A stretch of 64,000 bases of DNA from Chitinophaga niastensis (GTDB lineage: Bacteria > Bacteroidota > Bacteroidia > Chitinophagales > Chitinophagaceae). Below are positions 33,978 through 43,985 of this stretch, piece by piece. Location of the stretch: assembly GCF_003014755.1 (NCBI RefSeq), contig NZ_PYAW01000002.1:744001-808000 (forward strand), in the 5' to 3' direction. Position numbers and translations under genes: made by a program. The notes under the pieces were generated by a model. The model was not told the origin of the DNA and did not search any database. It saw only the letters and a list, made by a program, of their open reading frames with translations. Position 1 is the stretch's first letter, and each line of letters begins with the position of its first letter.

Positions 33978-36900
33978 ATGCAATTAAACTTTAGTGGTAT
34001 AGTTTCCTGTTCCCGGAAACTACTATCGACCAAAATGTTCTGCGTTATGAAAATGACCGCCTTTTTGCTTCTTACAGCTTGCCTGCATATCAGCGCAAAA
34101 GGATTGTCGCAGCAGATTACACTGTCAGAAAAAAATGCACCATTAAAAAAAGTGCTGAAAGAAGTGGCCCGCCAGGCGGGTATCTCTGTGGTGTATGATG
34201 AAACGTTGCTGTCAACATTCGCTCCTGTTAACATTGATGTGAAAAATGTCACGGTAAAGGAGGCAATGGATGTTTGCCTCAAAAATCAGCCGCTGGCTTA
34301 TGTGATGGAGGGAAAACGTATTACGCTGGTAAATGTAATGCCAGAACGGGTCGCCGACTCCAGTATAACCGTTACAGGCAGGGTTGTTAATGAAACAAAT
34401 GAGCCGGTTCCCGGTGCTACCATCCGTATACAGAACTCCTCTTTAGGCACAGCTGCCGATGGCAACGGTAAATTCACGATTAAGGTACCCAATAGCAAAA
34501 GTGTACTGATCGTTTCCTTTATTGGCTACGACAGCAAGACGGTTGCTATTTCAGGCAATACGCTGAATGTACAGCTGAAACCATCTCAGACTGCGCTCAC
34601 AGAAACAGTGGTAGTAGGTTATGGTATTCAAAAGAAAAGTGTAGTCACCGGTGCTATCTCCAGCGTACGTGCCGCTGATATAGAATCGCAGCCGGTAACC
34701 CGCCTGGAGCAGGTGTTACAGGGCCGTACTTCCGGTTTAACGGTAGCTGCCAGCTCTGGCCAGCCTGGTTCTGCGTCCTCTGTACGTGTTAGGGGTATTA
34801 CCTCTTTTAATAATAATAATCCGCTGTGGGTAGTAGATGGAGTAGTGGTAGACAACGGTGGTATTGGTTATCTGAACCAGTATGATATTGAATCTGTAGA
34901 AGTGCTGAAAGATGCAGCTTCCCAGGCTATCTATGGTGCGCGTGCAGCCGCCGGCGTTATACTGGTAACAACTAAAAAAGGAAAAGCAGGTAAAATGACT
35001 GTTAGCTATAATGGCTACTATGGCACTTCTGCACCTGCACATAAACTGAAATTACTGGACGCCACACAATATGCTACACTGAGAAATGAAGCGGTTACCA
35101 ATGACGGCGGTACACCAGTATACGCTGATCCCAAATCATTTGGAAAGGGTACTGATTGGCAGGCACAGATTTTTAATAACCATGCCACTCGCCAGAACCA
35201 TGAAATCAGCATCAGCGGCGGCAGTGAAAAATCTACTTTTTACACCTCCTTCGGTTTTCTTAAACAGGAAGGTATTGTAGCAAGTGCGATATCTAAATAC
35301 GAGCGTGCTAATTTCCGTTTGAATACCACGCATAAAATTACACCATGGCTCACCTGGGGCGAGAACATAGGGTATGCTTATGATAAATCAACCGGTATTG
35401 GTAATACTAATAATGAATATGGCGGACCGTTAAGTTCAGCTATCAACCTGGATCCTATCACACCTGCTATAGAAACAGATCCTGCTTTGGCTGCCGGTGC
35501 ACCTTATAAGGATAATGCAGTGAGAAGAGATGCTATGGGCCGTCCTTATGGTATCTCACCGGTAGTAGGTCAGGAGATCACCAATCCGCTGGCATATATC
35601 AGTACCCGTTTGGGTAACTATAACTGGTCGCATAACATCGTAGGTAATACCTACCTGGAAATGGAGCCTGTTAAAGGACTGAAGGTAAGATCTACTTTAG
35701 GAGCGAAGATCTCTTTCTGGGGAGATGAAACTTATACACCGATATCTTATCTGAACAGTTCTACGATTTCTCCGCGCACTTCCTTTGCGCGTGGTCAGCA
35801 CCAGGGCTATAACTGGAACCTGGAAAATACGGTGTCCTATACAAAGAGTTTCGGACTGCATAATTTAACCTTGCTGGCTGGCCAGGGTGCTTATATGGAA
35901 AATCGTACAAAAGATGTTACGGTTACTTTCTATGATATTCCTGCTGATAATTTTGGCGATGCATCATTAAATTTTAAATCAGCACAAGCCAATCGTATAT
36001 CTGATGGTAATGAAGGAATTGATCATCGTGTATCTTCCTTGTTTGGTCGTATTAACTATAACTATGGAGAGAAATATCTGGCAGAAGGTATTCTCCGCAG
36101 AGATGGATCTACCCGTTTTGGTCCTAATCACAAATATGGCGTTTTCCCTTCTTACTCACTGGGATGGGTAGCTTCCAAAGAAGGATTCTGGCCGGAGAAT
36201 AAAGTGGTGGACTTCCTGAAATTCCGTGGTGGTTATGGTACAGTGGGTAGTGATGACATTGGTGATTTGGCTTACCTGGCCACTATCGGCAGCGGAAGAA
36301 ACTACACTTTTGGTAATGGCGACGGAGAGAAATACCTGATCGGATATAGCCCTAATGCACCTTCTAATCCAGATCTGAAATGGGAATCTACCAGTCAGAC
36401 CAATATTGGATTTGAAGCAACTGTATTGCGTAATATCACAGTTGCTTTTGACTGGTATAATAAAAAGACAAATGATATTTTACAAAAGCCCCGCATCCCT
36501 TACTACGTGGGTGCTATTGATAATCCTGCTGCCAACGTGGGAAGCATGAAAAACAGTGGTATAGAGCTGGAGTTAAACTATCATAATAAACTGGGAGAAG
36601 TAGAATTCTCAGCAGGTGGTAATGTGTCTTACATTAAAAATAAGGTAACGTTCCTGGGTAATGGTGTTAAGACTTTAGCAGATAAACAGGAGCGTTTCCA
36701 GGGCATGCCTGAAATTGTAAGAACAGAAGTAGGTCAGGCATTTAATTCTTTCTACGGTTATCAATCATTGGGCATCTTCCAGACACAACAGGATATCGAC
36801 AATTATGTAGATAGTAAAGGAAATAAAATTCAGCCAAAAGCAAAACCAGGCGATTTCCGCTGGGCAGATCTGGATGGGGATGGTGTGATCACTGATAAGG

Positions 36901-37409
36901 ACCGTACTTTTATTGGGAACCCAATGCCAAGCTGGACATATGGTGTAACTATCAGCGCTGCCTACAAAGGATTTGATATAGTTGTATTTGGACAGGGAGT
37001 TTCCGGTAACAAGATTTTCCAGGGATTGCGCCGTTTGGATATTACCAATGCCAACTGGCAAACCAAAGCGCTGGATCGCTGGACAGGTCCGGGCACGTCT
37101 AACGATAATCCAAGACTGACGGATCTCGATAAAAATAAAAACTATACTAACCCATCCAGCTTCTACCTGGAAGATGGCAGCTACTTCAGGATTAAAACTT
37201 TACAGATAGGTTATTCATTACCGGGTACTGTTACAAAGAGAATTGGTTTACAGAAAATACGTGTATACGTGATGAGCGAAAACCTGCTGACAATTACCAA
37301 ATATACCGGCTATGATCCTGAGATTGGTGGTACCAACGCATTGAGCATCGACCGTGGTATTTATCCACAGGCACGTTCCTTCATGGGAGGTTTGAATGTT
37401 ACTTTCTGA
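33978..37409 (+). CDS. SusC/RagA TonB-linked outer-membrane transporter, module 2
   Basis: TonB-dependent glycan-type transporter. Signal peptide (1-48, LHISAKGLSQQ), STN domain (about 50-115), carboxypeptidase-regulatory-like domain (about 130-200), plug (about 210-340, starting TETVVVGYGIQKKSVVTGAI) and beta-barrel to the C-terminal aromatic strand MGGLNVTF. Length 1143 aa. With its STN domain it should signal to the FecR upstream. It is paired with a RagB-type SusD 21 bases downstream and with two GH30 enzymes, so the substrate is likely a beta-glucan or beta-glucoside. Confidence 0.94.
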   Translation: MQLNFSGIVSCSRKLLSTKMFCVMKMTAFLLLTACLHISAKGLSQQITLSEKNAPLKKVLKEVARQAGISVVYDETLLSTFAPVNIDVKNVTVKEAMDVCLKNQPLAYVMEGKRITLVNVMPERVADSSITVTGRVVNETNEPVPGATIRIQNSSLGTAADGNGKFTIKVPNSKSVLIVSFIGYDSKTVAISGNTLNVQLKPSQTALTETVVVGYGIQKKSVVTGAISSVRAADIESQPVTRLEQVLQGRTSGLTVAASSGQPGSASSVRVRGITSFNNNNPLWVVDGVVVDNGGIGYLNQYDIESVEVLKDAASQAIYGARAAAGVILVTTKKGKAGKMTVSYNGYYGTSAPAHKLKLLDATQYATLRNEAVTNDGGTPVYADPKSFGKGTDWQAQIFNNHATRQNHEISISGGSEKSTFYTSFGFLKQEGIVASAISKYERANFRLNTTHKITPWLTWGENIGYAYDKSTGIGNTNNEYGGPLSSAINLDPITPAIETDPALAAGAPYKDNAVRRDAMGRPYGISPVVGQEITNPLAYISTRLGNYNWSHNIVGNTYLEMEPVKGLKVRSTLGAKISFWGDETYTPISYLNSSTISPRTSFARGQHQGYNWNLENTVSYTKSFGLHNLTLLAGQGAYMENRTKDVTVTFYDIPADNFGDASLNFKSAQANRISDGNEGIDHRVSSLFGRINYNYGEKYLAEGILRRDGSTRFGPNHKYGVFPSYSLGWVASKEGFWPENKVVDFLKFRGGYGTVGSDDIGDLAYLATIGSGRNYTFGNGDGEKYLIGYSPNAPSNPDLKWESTSQTNIGFEATVLRNITVAFDWYNKKTNDILQKPRIPYYVGAIDNPAANVGSMKNSGIELELNYHNKLGEVEFSAGGNVSYIKNKVTFLGNGVKTLADKQERFQGMPEIVRTEVGQAFNSFYGYQSLGIFQTQQDIDNYVDSKGNKIQPKAKPGDFRWADLDGDGVITDKDRTFIGNPMPSWTYGVTISAAYKGFDIVVFGQGVSGNKIFQGLRRLDITNANWQTKALDRWTGPGTSNDNPRLTDLDKNKNYTNPSSFYLEDGSYFRIKTLQIGYSLPGTVTKRIGLQKIRVYVMSENLLTITKYTGYDPEIGGTNALSIDRGIYPQARSFMGGLNVTF

Positions 37410-37430
37410 TAATTTTAAAGCTGATTGAAA

Positions 37431-38993
37431 ATGAAAAGAAAAAATTTCAAATATATACTGGCACTCGCCACAGGATTACAGTTGTTTAGTTCCTGCAGTA
37501 ATAAATTCCTGGAAGTAGCACCTAAAGGAACTTTCCTTGAATCTAACTATTATCAGAACCAGGAACAGGCATTTAATGGACTAATAGCGGTATACGATGT
37601 TTTAGGCTGGCAGAGTAATGGCTTTGTTACAAAAGTGGGGGTATTAGATGCTGCTTCTGATGATCATTATGCCGGTGGCGGTGGTTCTTCAGATATCATG
37701 GCATTCCAGGTAATGACCAACTGGACAGTTACTCCTGCAACCGGCCCCCAGGAAGACTTGTGGAAGAAAGGTTTTGCAGGTATATTCCGTGCCAATACTT
37801 TGTTGGCTAAATTGCCCGGTGTACCAATGGATGATAACCTGAAAAAAAGATATGCAGCGGAGTGTAAACTGCTGCGGGCTTTTTACTTCTTTGACCTGGT
37901 GCGTTTCTTTAAGAACATCCCGATGCCTTTAACGCCTATCGCTACCGATAATATGTACAATGTATTACAGGTACCACCGGCAGATGTTTATAAACAAATT
38001 GAGACTGATTTAAAAGATGTTATTGCAGAAGTTAATCTGCCTGACCAGGTGGATCGCAGAAGTGAAGCCGGGCGTGTAACCAAAGGAACAGCACATGCTT
38101 TATTGGGTAAGGTATACCTGTATGAGCAGAAATGGGCGGAAGCGGCTGCTGAGTTCAAAGAAGTAAATGGCGAAACACCGGGCCAGTTAAATGCTAAATA
38201 CGGTTACAACCTGGTACCTGATTTTGCTACACTCTGGAAGTCAGATGCTACTGCTAAGTTTAATTCTGAATCTATACTGGAAGTGGCCTTTAACTCCGTT
38301 TCAGGCGGTGTTTGGTCTGCAGTTGGCAGTACAGACGGCAATCTTTTAAACATCCAGACAGGCCCCAGGAATTACAAAAGAATAGCAGCAGATGCGCCAG
38401 ATTATGTATCCGGCTGGAGCTTCCTGGTTATTACACCTGAATTGTTTAATGCTATACATTATGATCCGCGTTATAATGCTACGGTGTTGAATATGGATAG
38501 TCTTGTGAAAAATAATATTGCAACATATGATCCTAAGGCCGGTTACATGAACACGGGTTATTTCCTGAATAAATTTGCAGGCCGTGTATCTAACCAAAGC
38601 AAAGGTGGTGGTGCAACAGAGCTGAACTATCCGCAGAATCTTTATGAAATCCGCCTGGCAGATACTTACCTGATGGAAGCAGAAGCCCGTGTAAAAGCTG
38701 GTGAAGCCAGTGGTGCAGGCAGCCGCGCTTATGCATTACTGGGCGCTGTACGTGCCCGTGTTGGTTTAGGGCCGGTGCTGGCTACGCTCGATAATATCTT
38801 CAACGAAAGACGCCTGGAACTGGCAGGTGAAGGCCATCGCTTTTTTGATCTCGTAAGAACAGGTAAAGCTGCTGCAGTGCTTGGTGTTAGCAGAGGATTT
38901 GTTGCCGGTAAGAATGAAATTCTGCCTATTCCCCTACTGGAATTAGAGAATACTAAATTGGAGCAGAGCAAAGAATGGGGTGGAACAAAATAG
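37431..38993 (+). CDS. RagB/SusD family glycan-binding lipoprotein, module 2
   Basis: Outer-membrane lipoprotein partner of the preceding SusC. The ATG at 37431 is preferred over an in-frame TTG at 37425. Lipobox LFSSC gives Cys22; NKFLEVAPKGTF is the typical SusD opening. Four TPR-like helix pairs form the scaffold, and the C-terminal block NIFNERRLELAGEGHRFFDL is diagnostic for RagB/SusD. Length 520 aa. A 34-base-arm palindrome follows directly and would weaken read-through into the GH30 genes. Confidence 0.93.
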   Translation: MKRKNFKYILALATGLQLFSSCSNKFLEVAPKGTFLESNYYQNQEQAFNGLIAVYDVLGWQSNGFVTKVGVLDAASDDHYAGGGGSSDIMAFQVMTNWTVTPATGPQEDLWKKGFAGIFRANTLLAKLPGVPMDDNLKKRYAAECKLLRAFYFFDLVRFFKNIPMPLTPIATDNMYNVLQVPPADVYKQIETDLKDVIAEVNLPDQVDRRSEAGRVTKGTAHALLGKVYLYEQKWAEAAAEFKEVNGETPGQLNAKYGYNLVPDFATLWKSDATAKFNSESILEVAFNSVSGGVWSAVGSTDGNLLNIQTGPRNYKRIAADAPDYVSGWSFLVITPELFNAIHYDPRYNATVLNMDSLVKNNIATYDPKAGYMNTGYFLNKFAGRVSNQSKGGGATELNYPQNLYEIRLADTYLMEAEARVKAGEASGAGSRAYALLGAVRARVGLGPVLATLDNIFNERRLELAGEGHRFFDLVRTGKAAAVLGVSRGFVAGKNEILPIPLLELENTKLEQSKEWGGTK

Positions 38994-39018
38994 TTTGTAA
39001 ATTAATATCAACATAAAA

Positions 39019-39141
39019 AATCAGCATAATCATTTTAATCAGTATAATCCTGCGTAAGATAAATTTCCCTGCGCGAAGCGCAGGCGATTGTCTTACCCAG
39101 GATTACCCAGGATTATACTGATTAAAATGATTATGCTGATT
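39019..39141. repeat. Long palindrome with 9-base-phased GATT, between susD and GH30
   Basis: Perfect 34-base arms (39019-39052 with 39108-39141) enclose a second stem GTAAGA/TCTTAC and a central CCTGCGC-GAA-GCGCAGG hairpin (39068-39084). The right arm has GATT four times in strict 9-base phase, the same design as the giant palindrome at 18175-18650 although the intervening bases differ. A direct duplication of ACCCAGGATT lies at 39095-39114. Confidence 0.88.
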
Positions 39142-39158
39142 ATATTTTTTACTTTGTT

Positions 39159-40571
39159 ATGATGAAAACAAGCCATTTTTTTTGCTGCCTTGCATTATTG
39201 GCAGGAAGTACACAACGGGTAAGCAGTCAACATAAAAAAACAGCTGTTGTGAGTTGTTGGTTAACTTCTCCCGATAAAACAATTGCGCTGCAAAAACAAA
39301 CACCTGGTTTGCCCTTTACCAGTAAGGATAATGGATTCCCTACCATTAATGTAGATCCTTCCAAAACATTTCAAAGCATCGACGGATTTGGCTTTACGCT
39401 CACTGGCGGCAGCGCAACACTGATCAACAAATTACCTGCTGCGGCACAAAACGCTTTGTTAAAGGAACTGTTTTTAACAGCCGGCAACGGTATTGGTATC
39501 AGCTATCTTCGTTTGAGTATTGGCGCGTCCGATCTGAGTGCAGCTGTGTTTACTTATGATGATATGCCAGCCGGACAAACAGATCCGCAGCTGAAACATT
39601 TTAACATCGATAAAGAAAAAGAAGACCTGATTCCGGTGCTGAAAAAAATTGTAGCACTACAGCCACGTATAAAAATATTGGGATCTCCCTGGACGCCTCC
39701 TGCATGGATGAAGACGAACAACTCCTTTATTGGCGGTAGTTTGAAGCCGGAATATTATGCTGCTTATGCCAATTATTTTGTGAAATATATACAGGCTATG
39801 AAAGCAGCCGGTATTACGATAGATGCTATTACCATACAAAATGAGCCATTGCATCCGCGTAATAATCCAAGTATGCTCATGCTGGCACCTGATCAGGCGG
39901 AGTTTGTGAAAACTAACCTGGGTCCGGCTTTCAAGGCAGCCGGTATTGCTACAAAAATCATTTTGTATGATCATAACTGTGATAAGCCGGAGTATCCGCT
40001 GACTATCTTAAAAGATCCTGCTGCTTATCGTTTTGTAGATGGATCTGCCTTTCATTTGTATGGCGGCACTATAGATGCGTTGACCACTGTGCATAATCAA
40101 TTTCCTGACAAAAATGTTTACTTCACTGAACAATGGTCAGATGGTAAAGGTAGTTTTGCCAATGAGCTGAAAAGTAATACCACCAGGCTTATTATAGGTG
40201 CTACCCGTAACTGGAGCCGTAATGTGCTGCAGTGGAATCTTGCTGCCGATGCACAATGGAATCCGCATACAGATCAGGGTGGTTGTTCACAATGCCTGGG
40301 AGGTATTACCATTGATGGTGCTGCTGTTTCCCGCAATTCCTCTTATTATGTAATAGGTCATGCCGCTAAATTTGTGCCGGCAGGTTCAGTAAGGATTGCC
40401 TCCGATATGCCTGCGCACCTGGATAATGTGGCGTTTCAAACGCCCGCAGGTAAAAAGGTATTGATAGTGGTGAATAATAATGCTGGTCCGCAATCATTTC
40501 AGATCAAAGTAAAAGATCAGCTGGTAGCTACTTCGCTGAATAGTGGTGCGGTAGGTACCTATATTTGGTAA
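39159..40571 (+). CDS. GH30 family glycoside hydrolase (first of two)
   Basis: Retaining beta-glycosidase of family GH30, which includes glucosylceramidases and beta-1,6-glucanases. Signal peptide at 1-23 (no clear lipobox). The catalytic domain carries GFGFTLTGGSA near residue 75, the acid/base Glu229 in TIQNEP and the nucleophile Glu324 in VYFTEQW. The C-terminal 80 residues form the family's small beta-sandwich. Length 470 aa. It is encoded behind the module 2 SusC/SusD genes and 11 bases before a second GH30 of moderate similarity. Substrate probably beta-1,6-glucan or another beta-glucoside. Confidence 0.9.
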   Translation: MMKTSHFFCCLALLAGSTQRVSSQHKKTAVVSCWLTSPDKTIALQKQTPGLPFTSKDNGFPTINVDPSKTFQSIDGFGFTLTGGSATLINKLPAAAQNALLKELFLTAGNGIGISYLRLSIGASDLSAAVFTYDDMPAGQTDPQLKHFNIDKEKEDLIPVLKKIVALQPRIKILGSPWTPPAWMKTNNSFIGGSLKPEYYAAYANYFVKYIQAMKAAGITIDAITIQNEPLHPRNNPSMLMLAPDQAEFVKTNLGPAFKAAGIATKIILYDHNCDKPEYPLTILKDPAAYRFVDGSAFHLYGGTIDALTTVHNQFPDKNVYFTEQWSDGKGSFANELKSNTTRLIIGATRNWSRNVLQWNLAADAQWNPHTDQGGCSQCLGGITIDGAAVSRNSSYYVIGHAAKFVPAGSVRIASDMPAHLDNVAFQTPAGKKVLIVVNNNAGPQSFQIKVKDQLVATSLNSGAVGTYIW

Positions 40572-40582
40572 CACGTTAATGA

Positions 40583-42019
40583 ATGATAGTTATGAAGCAA
40601 TTAATTTTAACAGGTGCATGTCTGATTGCATTGTTAGTATCCGGATATAGTCAGCATAAAAAAGTGACTGTTATCACCACGGCACAAAATACGGAGCTGC
40701 GACTCACGCAAACGGCTACACTGGAATTTGCCCCCATGCCGCAACCGTTGGAAACAATGCCCTGCGTGTTTGTAGATACGAAAAAAAGCTTTCAGACATT
40801 TTTAGGGATAGGTGGCGCACTGACAGATGCCGCTGCAGAAACTTTCGCCAAATTGCCTGAAGACAAGCAACAGGAATTACTGAAGGCGTATTACAATGTT
40901 AATAACGGTATCGGCTATACGTTTTCAAGAACAAATATACAAAGTTGTGATTTCTCCAGTGATACGTATAGTTATGTAGCGGAGGGAGATTCAACGCTGA
41001 AAACTTTTAATGTGGATCACGACAAACAATTTCGTATTCCTTTTATCAAAGCAGCTATTGCTGCTGCCGGTGGGAAATTGCCACTGTTTGTAAGTCCGTG
41101 GAGCCCGCCGGCCTGGATGAAAGATAATAATAACGTGCTGCAGGGTGGTCATTTGTTAAAGAGATATTACCAGGCATGGGCTAATCACTATGTGAAATTT
41201 ATCAACACTTATGAAGCACTTGGTATCCCGGTATGGGGGCTCAGTGTGCAGAATGAGCCTATGGCCACTCAGAAATGGGAGTCCTGTATTTTTACTGCTG
41301 AAGAAGAAAGAGATTTCATCAAAGGCTACCTGGGACCAACTTTAACGAAAGCCGGTATGAGCAATAAAAAACTCATAGCCTGGGATCATAACCGCGATTT
41401 AATGTATCAGCGCGCCAGTACTTTATTGCATGATAAAGAAGCCGCAAAGTATATCTGGGGTATTGGTTATCATTGGTATGAAACCTGGACGGGCAGCGAG
41501 ATGCAGTTTCAGAATGAACGGTTAGTACACGAAGCTTTTCCTGATAAGCACCTGGTATTTACAGAAGGTTGTATTGAAAAATTTGATCTGAGTAAAGTAC
41601 ATGACTGGTTTATTGGAGAAAAATATGGCGCTTCTTTAATCGGCGATTTTAACGCCGGCACTGTTGCCTGGACAGACTGGAACATCCTGCTGGATGAACA
41701 GGGGGGCCCTAACCATGTAGGCAATTTCTGCTTTGCGCCGGTACATGCTGATACAAAGAACGGAACACTGATCTATACCAACGCCTACTATTATCTCGGT
41801 CATTTTTCCAAATATATCCGTCCGGGTGCTAAGCGTGTAGTCAGTTCTTCCAGCCGTTCCATGTTGCAGACGACGGCATTTGTTAATACAGATGGAAAGC
41901 TCGCTGTAATAGTGATGAATACAACAGATAAAGAAATTCCTTTTCATTTGTGGATGGACGGGCAAGCCGTTGCAACAAAGAGTTTACCGCATTCTATCAG
42001 TACGCTGATTGTGCAGTAG
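40583..42019 (+). CDS. GH30 family glycoside hydrolase (second of two)
   Basis: Second GH30 enzyme. Signal peptide at 1-27 (Met1 or Met4 could start). Catalytic residues by motif: acid/base Glu225 in SVQNEPMA and nucleophile Glu328 in FTEGCIEKFD. WSPPAWMKDNNN and the WDHNRD block are typical GH30 substrate-site loops. Length 478 aa. It follows the first GH30 after 11 bases and is closed by a terminator, so both are expressed together. Differences in the residues after the nucleophile (GC rather than QW) suggest the pair has divided specificity, for example endo- and exo-acting, or two linkage types. Confidence 0.9.
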   Translation: MIVMKQLILTGACLIALLVSGYSQHKKVTVITTAQNTELRLTQTATLEFAPMPQPLETMPCVFVDTKKSFQTFLGIGGALTDAAAETFAKLPEDKQQELLKAYYNVNNGIGYTFSRTNIQSCDFSSDTYSYVAEGDSTLKTFNVDHDKQFRIPFIKAAIAAAGGKLPLFVSPWSPPAWMKDNNNVLQGGHLLKRYYQAWANHYVKFINTYEALGIPVWGLSVQNEPMATQKWESCIFTAEEERDFIKGYLGPTLTKAGMSNKKLIAWDHNRDLMYQRASTLLHDKEAAKYIWGIGYHWYETWTGSEMQFQNERLVHEAFPDKHLVFTEGCIEKFDLSKVHDWFIGEKYGASLIGDFNAGTVAWTDWNILLDEQGGPNHVGNFCFAPVHADTKNGTLIYTNAYYYLGHFSKYIRPGAKRVVSSSSRSMLQTTAFVNTDGKLAVIVMNTTDKEIPFHLWMDGQAVATKSLPHSISTLIVQ

Positions 42020-42035
42020 CATTATCTTTTAAATT

Positions 42036-42091
42036 AATTACTACCTCCGTTATCTCTTTATAAATATGGACCGGAGGTGGTAATTTCTTCA
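42036..42091 (+). terminator. Intrinsic terminator after the GH30 pair
   Basis: Fourteen-base stem (42036-42049 with 42072-42085, one G-T pair) with a 22-base loop and a short T-rich tail. It marks the end of the module 2 locus. Confidence 0.7.
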
Positions 42092-42162
42092 CATTTTATA
42101 ATCCTGCATTAACATCCCGGTTCAACCTTCACTAATTTATATATATTGCCCGTTCTCTCGTT

Positions 42163-42714
42163 ATGATCGGCACGTGGCAGCAACATATAGCACTGAACAA
42201 TGACAGTAATGCCTTTGAGGCATTATACCTGCACCTGATGCCCGGCCTTTCCCGTTTTGCGATCTCTTTTGTAAAAGATGCAGCTGCGGCTGAAGATATA
42301 GTAGCAGATATTTTTGCCGCTTTATGGGGAAACAGGAATGAGCTCCTGAAAATAGTAAATCTTAAAGTATACCTCTTTACCAGCGTGCGTAATGCCTGTA
42401 TGAACTACCTGCAGAAACGCGACAGAATAACTTTCTATGCCTTTGAAGACATGGAAGTAGTACTGGAACCCCTGGTTACGCAGGCCAACCCGGAGCAGCA
42501 GTTAATTGCCGGTGAGATGGGCAGGGCCATGCAGCTTGCCATTGAAAAATTACCGGCTAAATGTAAGCTCATCTTCAAGCTGGCGAAAGAAGAAAAGCTG
42601 AAGTATAAAGAAATTGCTGTCATTCTCAATATCTCCGTCCGCACCATTGATAGCCAGGTAGCCATTGCGTTACAGCGCATTCACGAGGCAGTTGTTATGC
42701 ATCTTGTAAAATAA
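42163..42714 (+). CDS. ECF sigma-70 factor, module 3
   Basis: FecI-like ECF sigma factor, 183 aa, the shortest of the four. Region 2 includes AAAEDIVADIFAALWGNRNE (about residues 41-60); region 4 has LKYKEIAVILNISVRTIDSQ (146-165) as helix-turn-helix. It is followed after 65 bases by fecR and then the SusC/SusD pair, and should control the GH116 gene further on. Confidence 0.9.
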   Translation: MIGTWQQHIALNNDSNAFEALYLHLMPGLSRFAISFVKDAAAAEDIVADIFAALWGNRNELLKIVNLKVYLFTSVRNACMNYLQKRDRITFYAFEDMEVVLEPLVTQANPEQQLIAGEMGRAMQLAIEKLPAKCKLIFKLAKEEKLKYKEIAVILNISVRTIDSQVAIALQRIHEAVVMHLVK

Positions 42715-42779
42715 TTTTCATTCCCTTTAGGTGATTTCATGAGTTGTTTTGTCTTATCTACAGGACGAACAAAATTTTA

Positions 42780-43820
42780 ATGTCAATTCAACGATACTGG
42801 ATATTAACTGCACGTAAACTCAATGGTGAGGCTACCCCCGATGAACTGTCGGAGTTGGCTGCGTTGTCTGCTATTCATGAAGATAAGGCCCGCCTGGGGG
42901 ATATATTGGAGCATGCCTGGCAAGAGGAAGAGTGCCCGGCAACAGGAGAAGAACAACAGCGTTTACTGGCTTTGTTACAAAAAAGATTACCGGCATCAGC
43001 GGCCCCCCCACATGAAGAAATAGCAGCTCCATCTCAAAAGTGGCGCTGGCAGCTGGTATTGGCAGGCAGTATGATCATATTGCTGGTGGCCGGCGGCTTT
43101 TTCCTGTTTACAAAAAAACATAAGACAACGGCCGTACATGAAGTACTGGCCAATCGTGGTACACGTACCCAGGTAACCTTGCCGGATGGTACACTGGTAT
43201 GGTTGAATGCCGGCAGTAAGCTGGTTTACGATGACGACTACGGTCACCGCAAACGTATACTACAGCTGGAAGGCGAGGCTTTTTTTGAGGTAACAGCACA
43301 GGCGGGAATACCTTTTGAAGTACGCGTGAAAGATGCTACGGTAAGAGTGTTAGGCACATCTTTCAACCTGCGGGCATATCCGGAGGAGTCTGTTGTGGAA
43401 ACGGCATTGATCAGCGGCAGTGTGCAACTGCAATACCAGCAGGCAAATGCCCCACACCAGGCATTGCTGAAGCCTATGCAGAAAATTATTCTCACGCGCA
43501 ATAAAGAGATGCCAACCAGTTTTACGCCGCTATGGGTGCAACTGGAAAACGGTAAAAAGACAACCGTAAAAGAGATTGCATGGAAAGACAATACCCTTTC
43601 TTTTGACGCAGAATCCTTTTCCAGCCTGGCTACCCGGCTGGAAAGATGGTATAATATAAAAGTGATTTTTAAGAATGAACAATTAAAAAAACTGGAATTT
43701 TCCGGTAGTATAAAAGGAGAACAGATAAAGGAGGTAATGACTGTATTAAGCCGTTCGTCCGGACGGTTTGCCTACCATTACGATCAGGCCAACAGAACCT
43801 TGACAATCAGTAGTAAATAA
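42780..43820 (+). CDS. FecR family anti-sigma factor, module 3
   Basis: Anti-sigma regulator of 346 aa from the ATG at 42780; an in-frame TTG at 42744 is less likely. Cytosolic part 1-89, membrane helix about 90-110, then the FecR domain (RTQVTLPDGTLVWLNAGS, GEAFFEVTAQAGIPFEV, VLGTSFNLRAYPEE) and the C-terminal DUF4974 domain (LSFDAESFSSLATRLERWYN onwards). It should hold back the sigma factor encoded just upstream until SusC reports ligand. Confidence 0.92.
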   Translation: MSIQRYWILTARKLNGEATPDELSELAALSAIHEDKARLGDILEHAWQEEECPATGEEQQRLLALLQKRLPASAAPPHEEIAAPSQKWRWQLVLAGSMIILLVAGGFFLFTKKHKTTAVHEVLANRGTRTQVTLPDGTLVWLNAGSKLVYDDDYGHRKRILQLEGEAFFEVTAQAGIPFEVRVKDATVRVLGTSFNLRAYPEESVVETALISGSVQLQYQQANAPHQALLKPMQKIILTRNKEMPTSFTPLWVQLENGKKTTVKEIAWKDNTLSFDAESFSSLATRLERWYNIKVIFKNEQLKKLEFSGSIKGEQIKEVMTVLSRSSGRFAYHYDQANRTLTISSK

Positions 43821-43878
43821 TTTCACAACCAAAATGAAGTCCGTTATGAACAAGTCACGAGCGTAATTCCATTAAAAA

Positions 43879-43905
43879 GGGGAGAATGGTTCCAGCATTC
43901 CCCCC
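43879..43905 (+). other. Hairpin in the fecR-susC gap, module 3
   Basis: Ten-base stem (43879-43888 with 43896-43905, one mismatch), seven-base loop, no T-run, about 80 bases before susC. It occupies the same position as the stems of modules 1 and 2. Confidence 0.4.
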
Positions 43906-43985
43906 AGAATTAGTTATCAGAAACAGACATCCTTGCTTGGTAAGGAAAGGGGTGTCTATTGCCTTCAACAATCCAATACAAACTT

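Noticed and set aside
43959-43985. Upstream TTG start for susC of module 3
   Set aside because: The ATG at 43986 begins a basic n-region typical of these long SusC leaders; the upstream codons look like untranslated leader.
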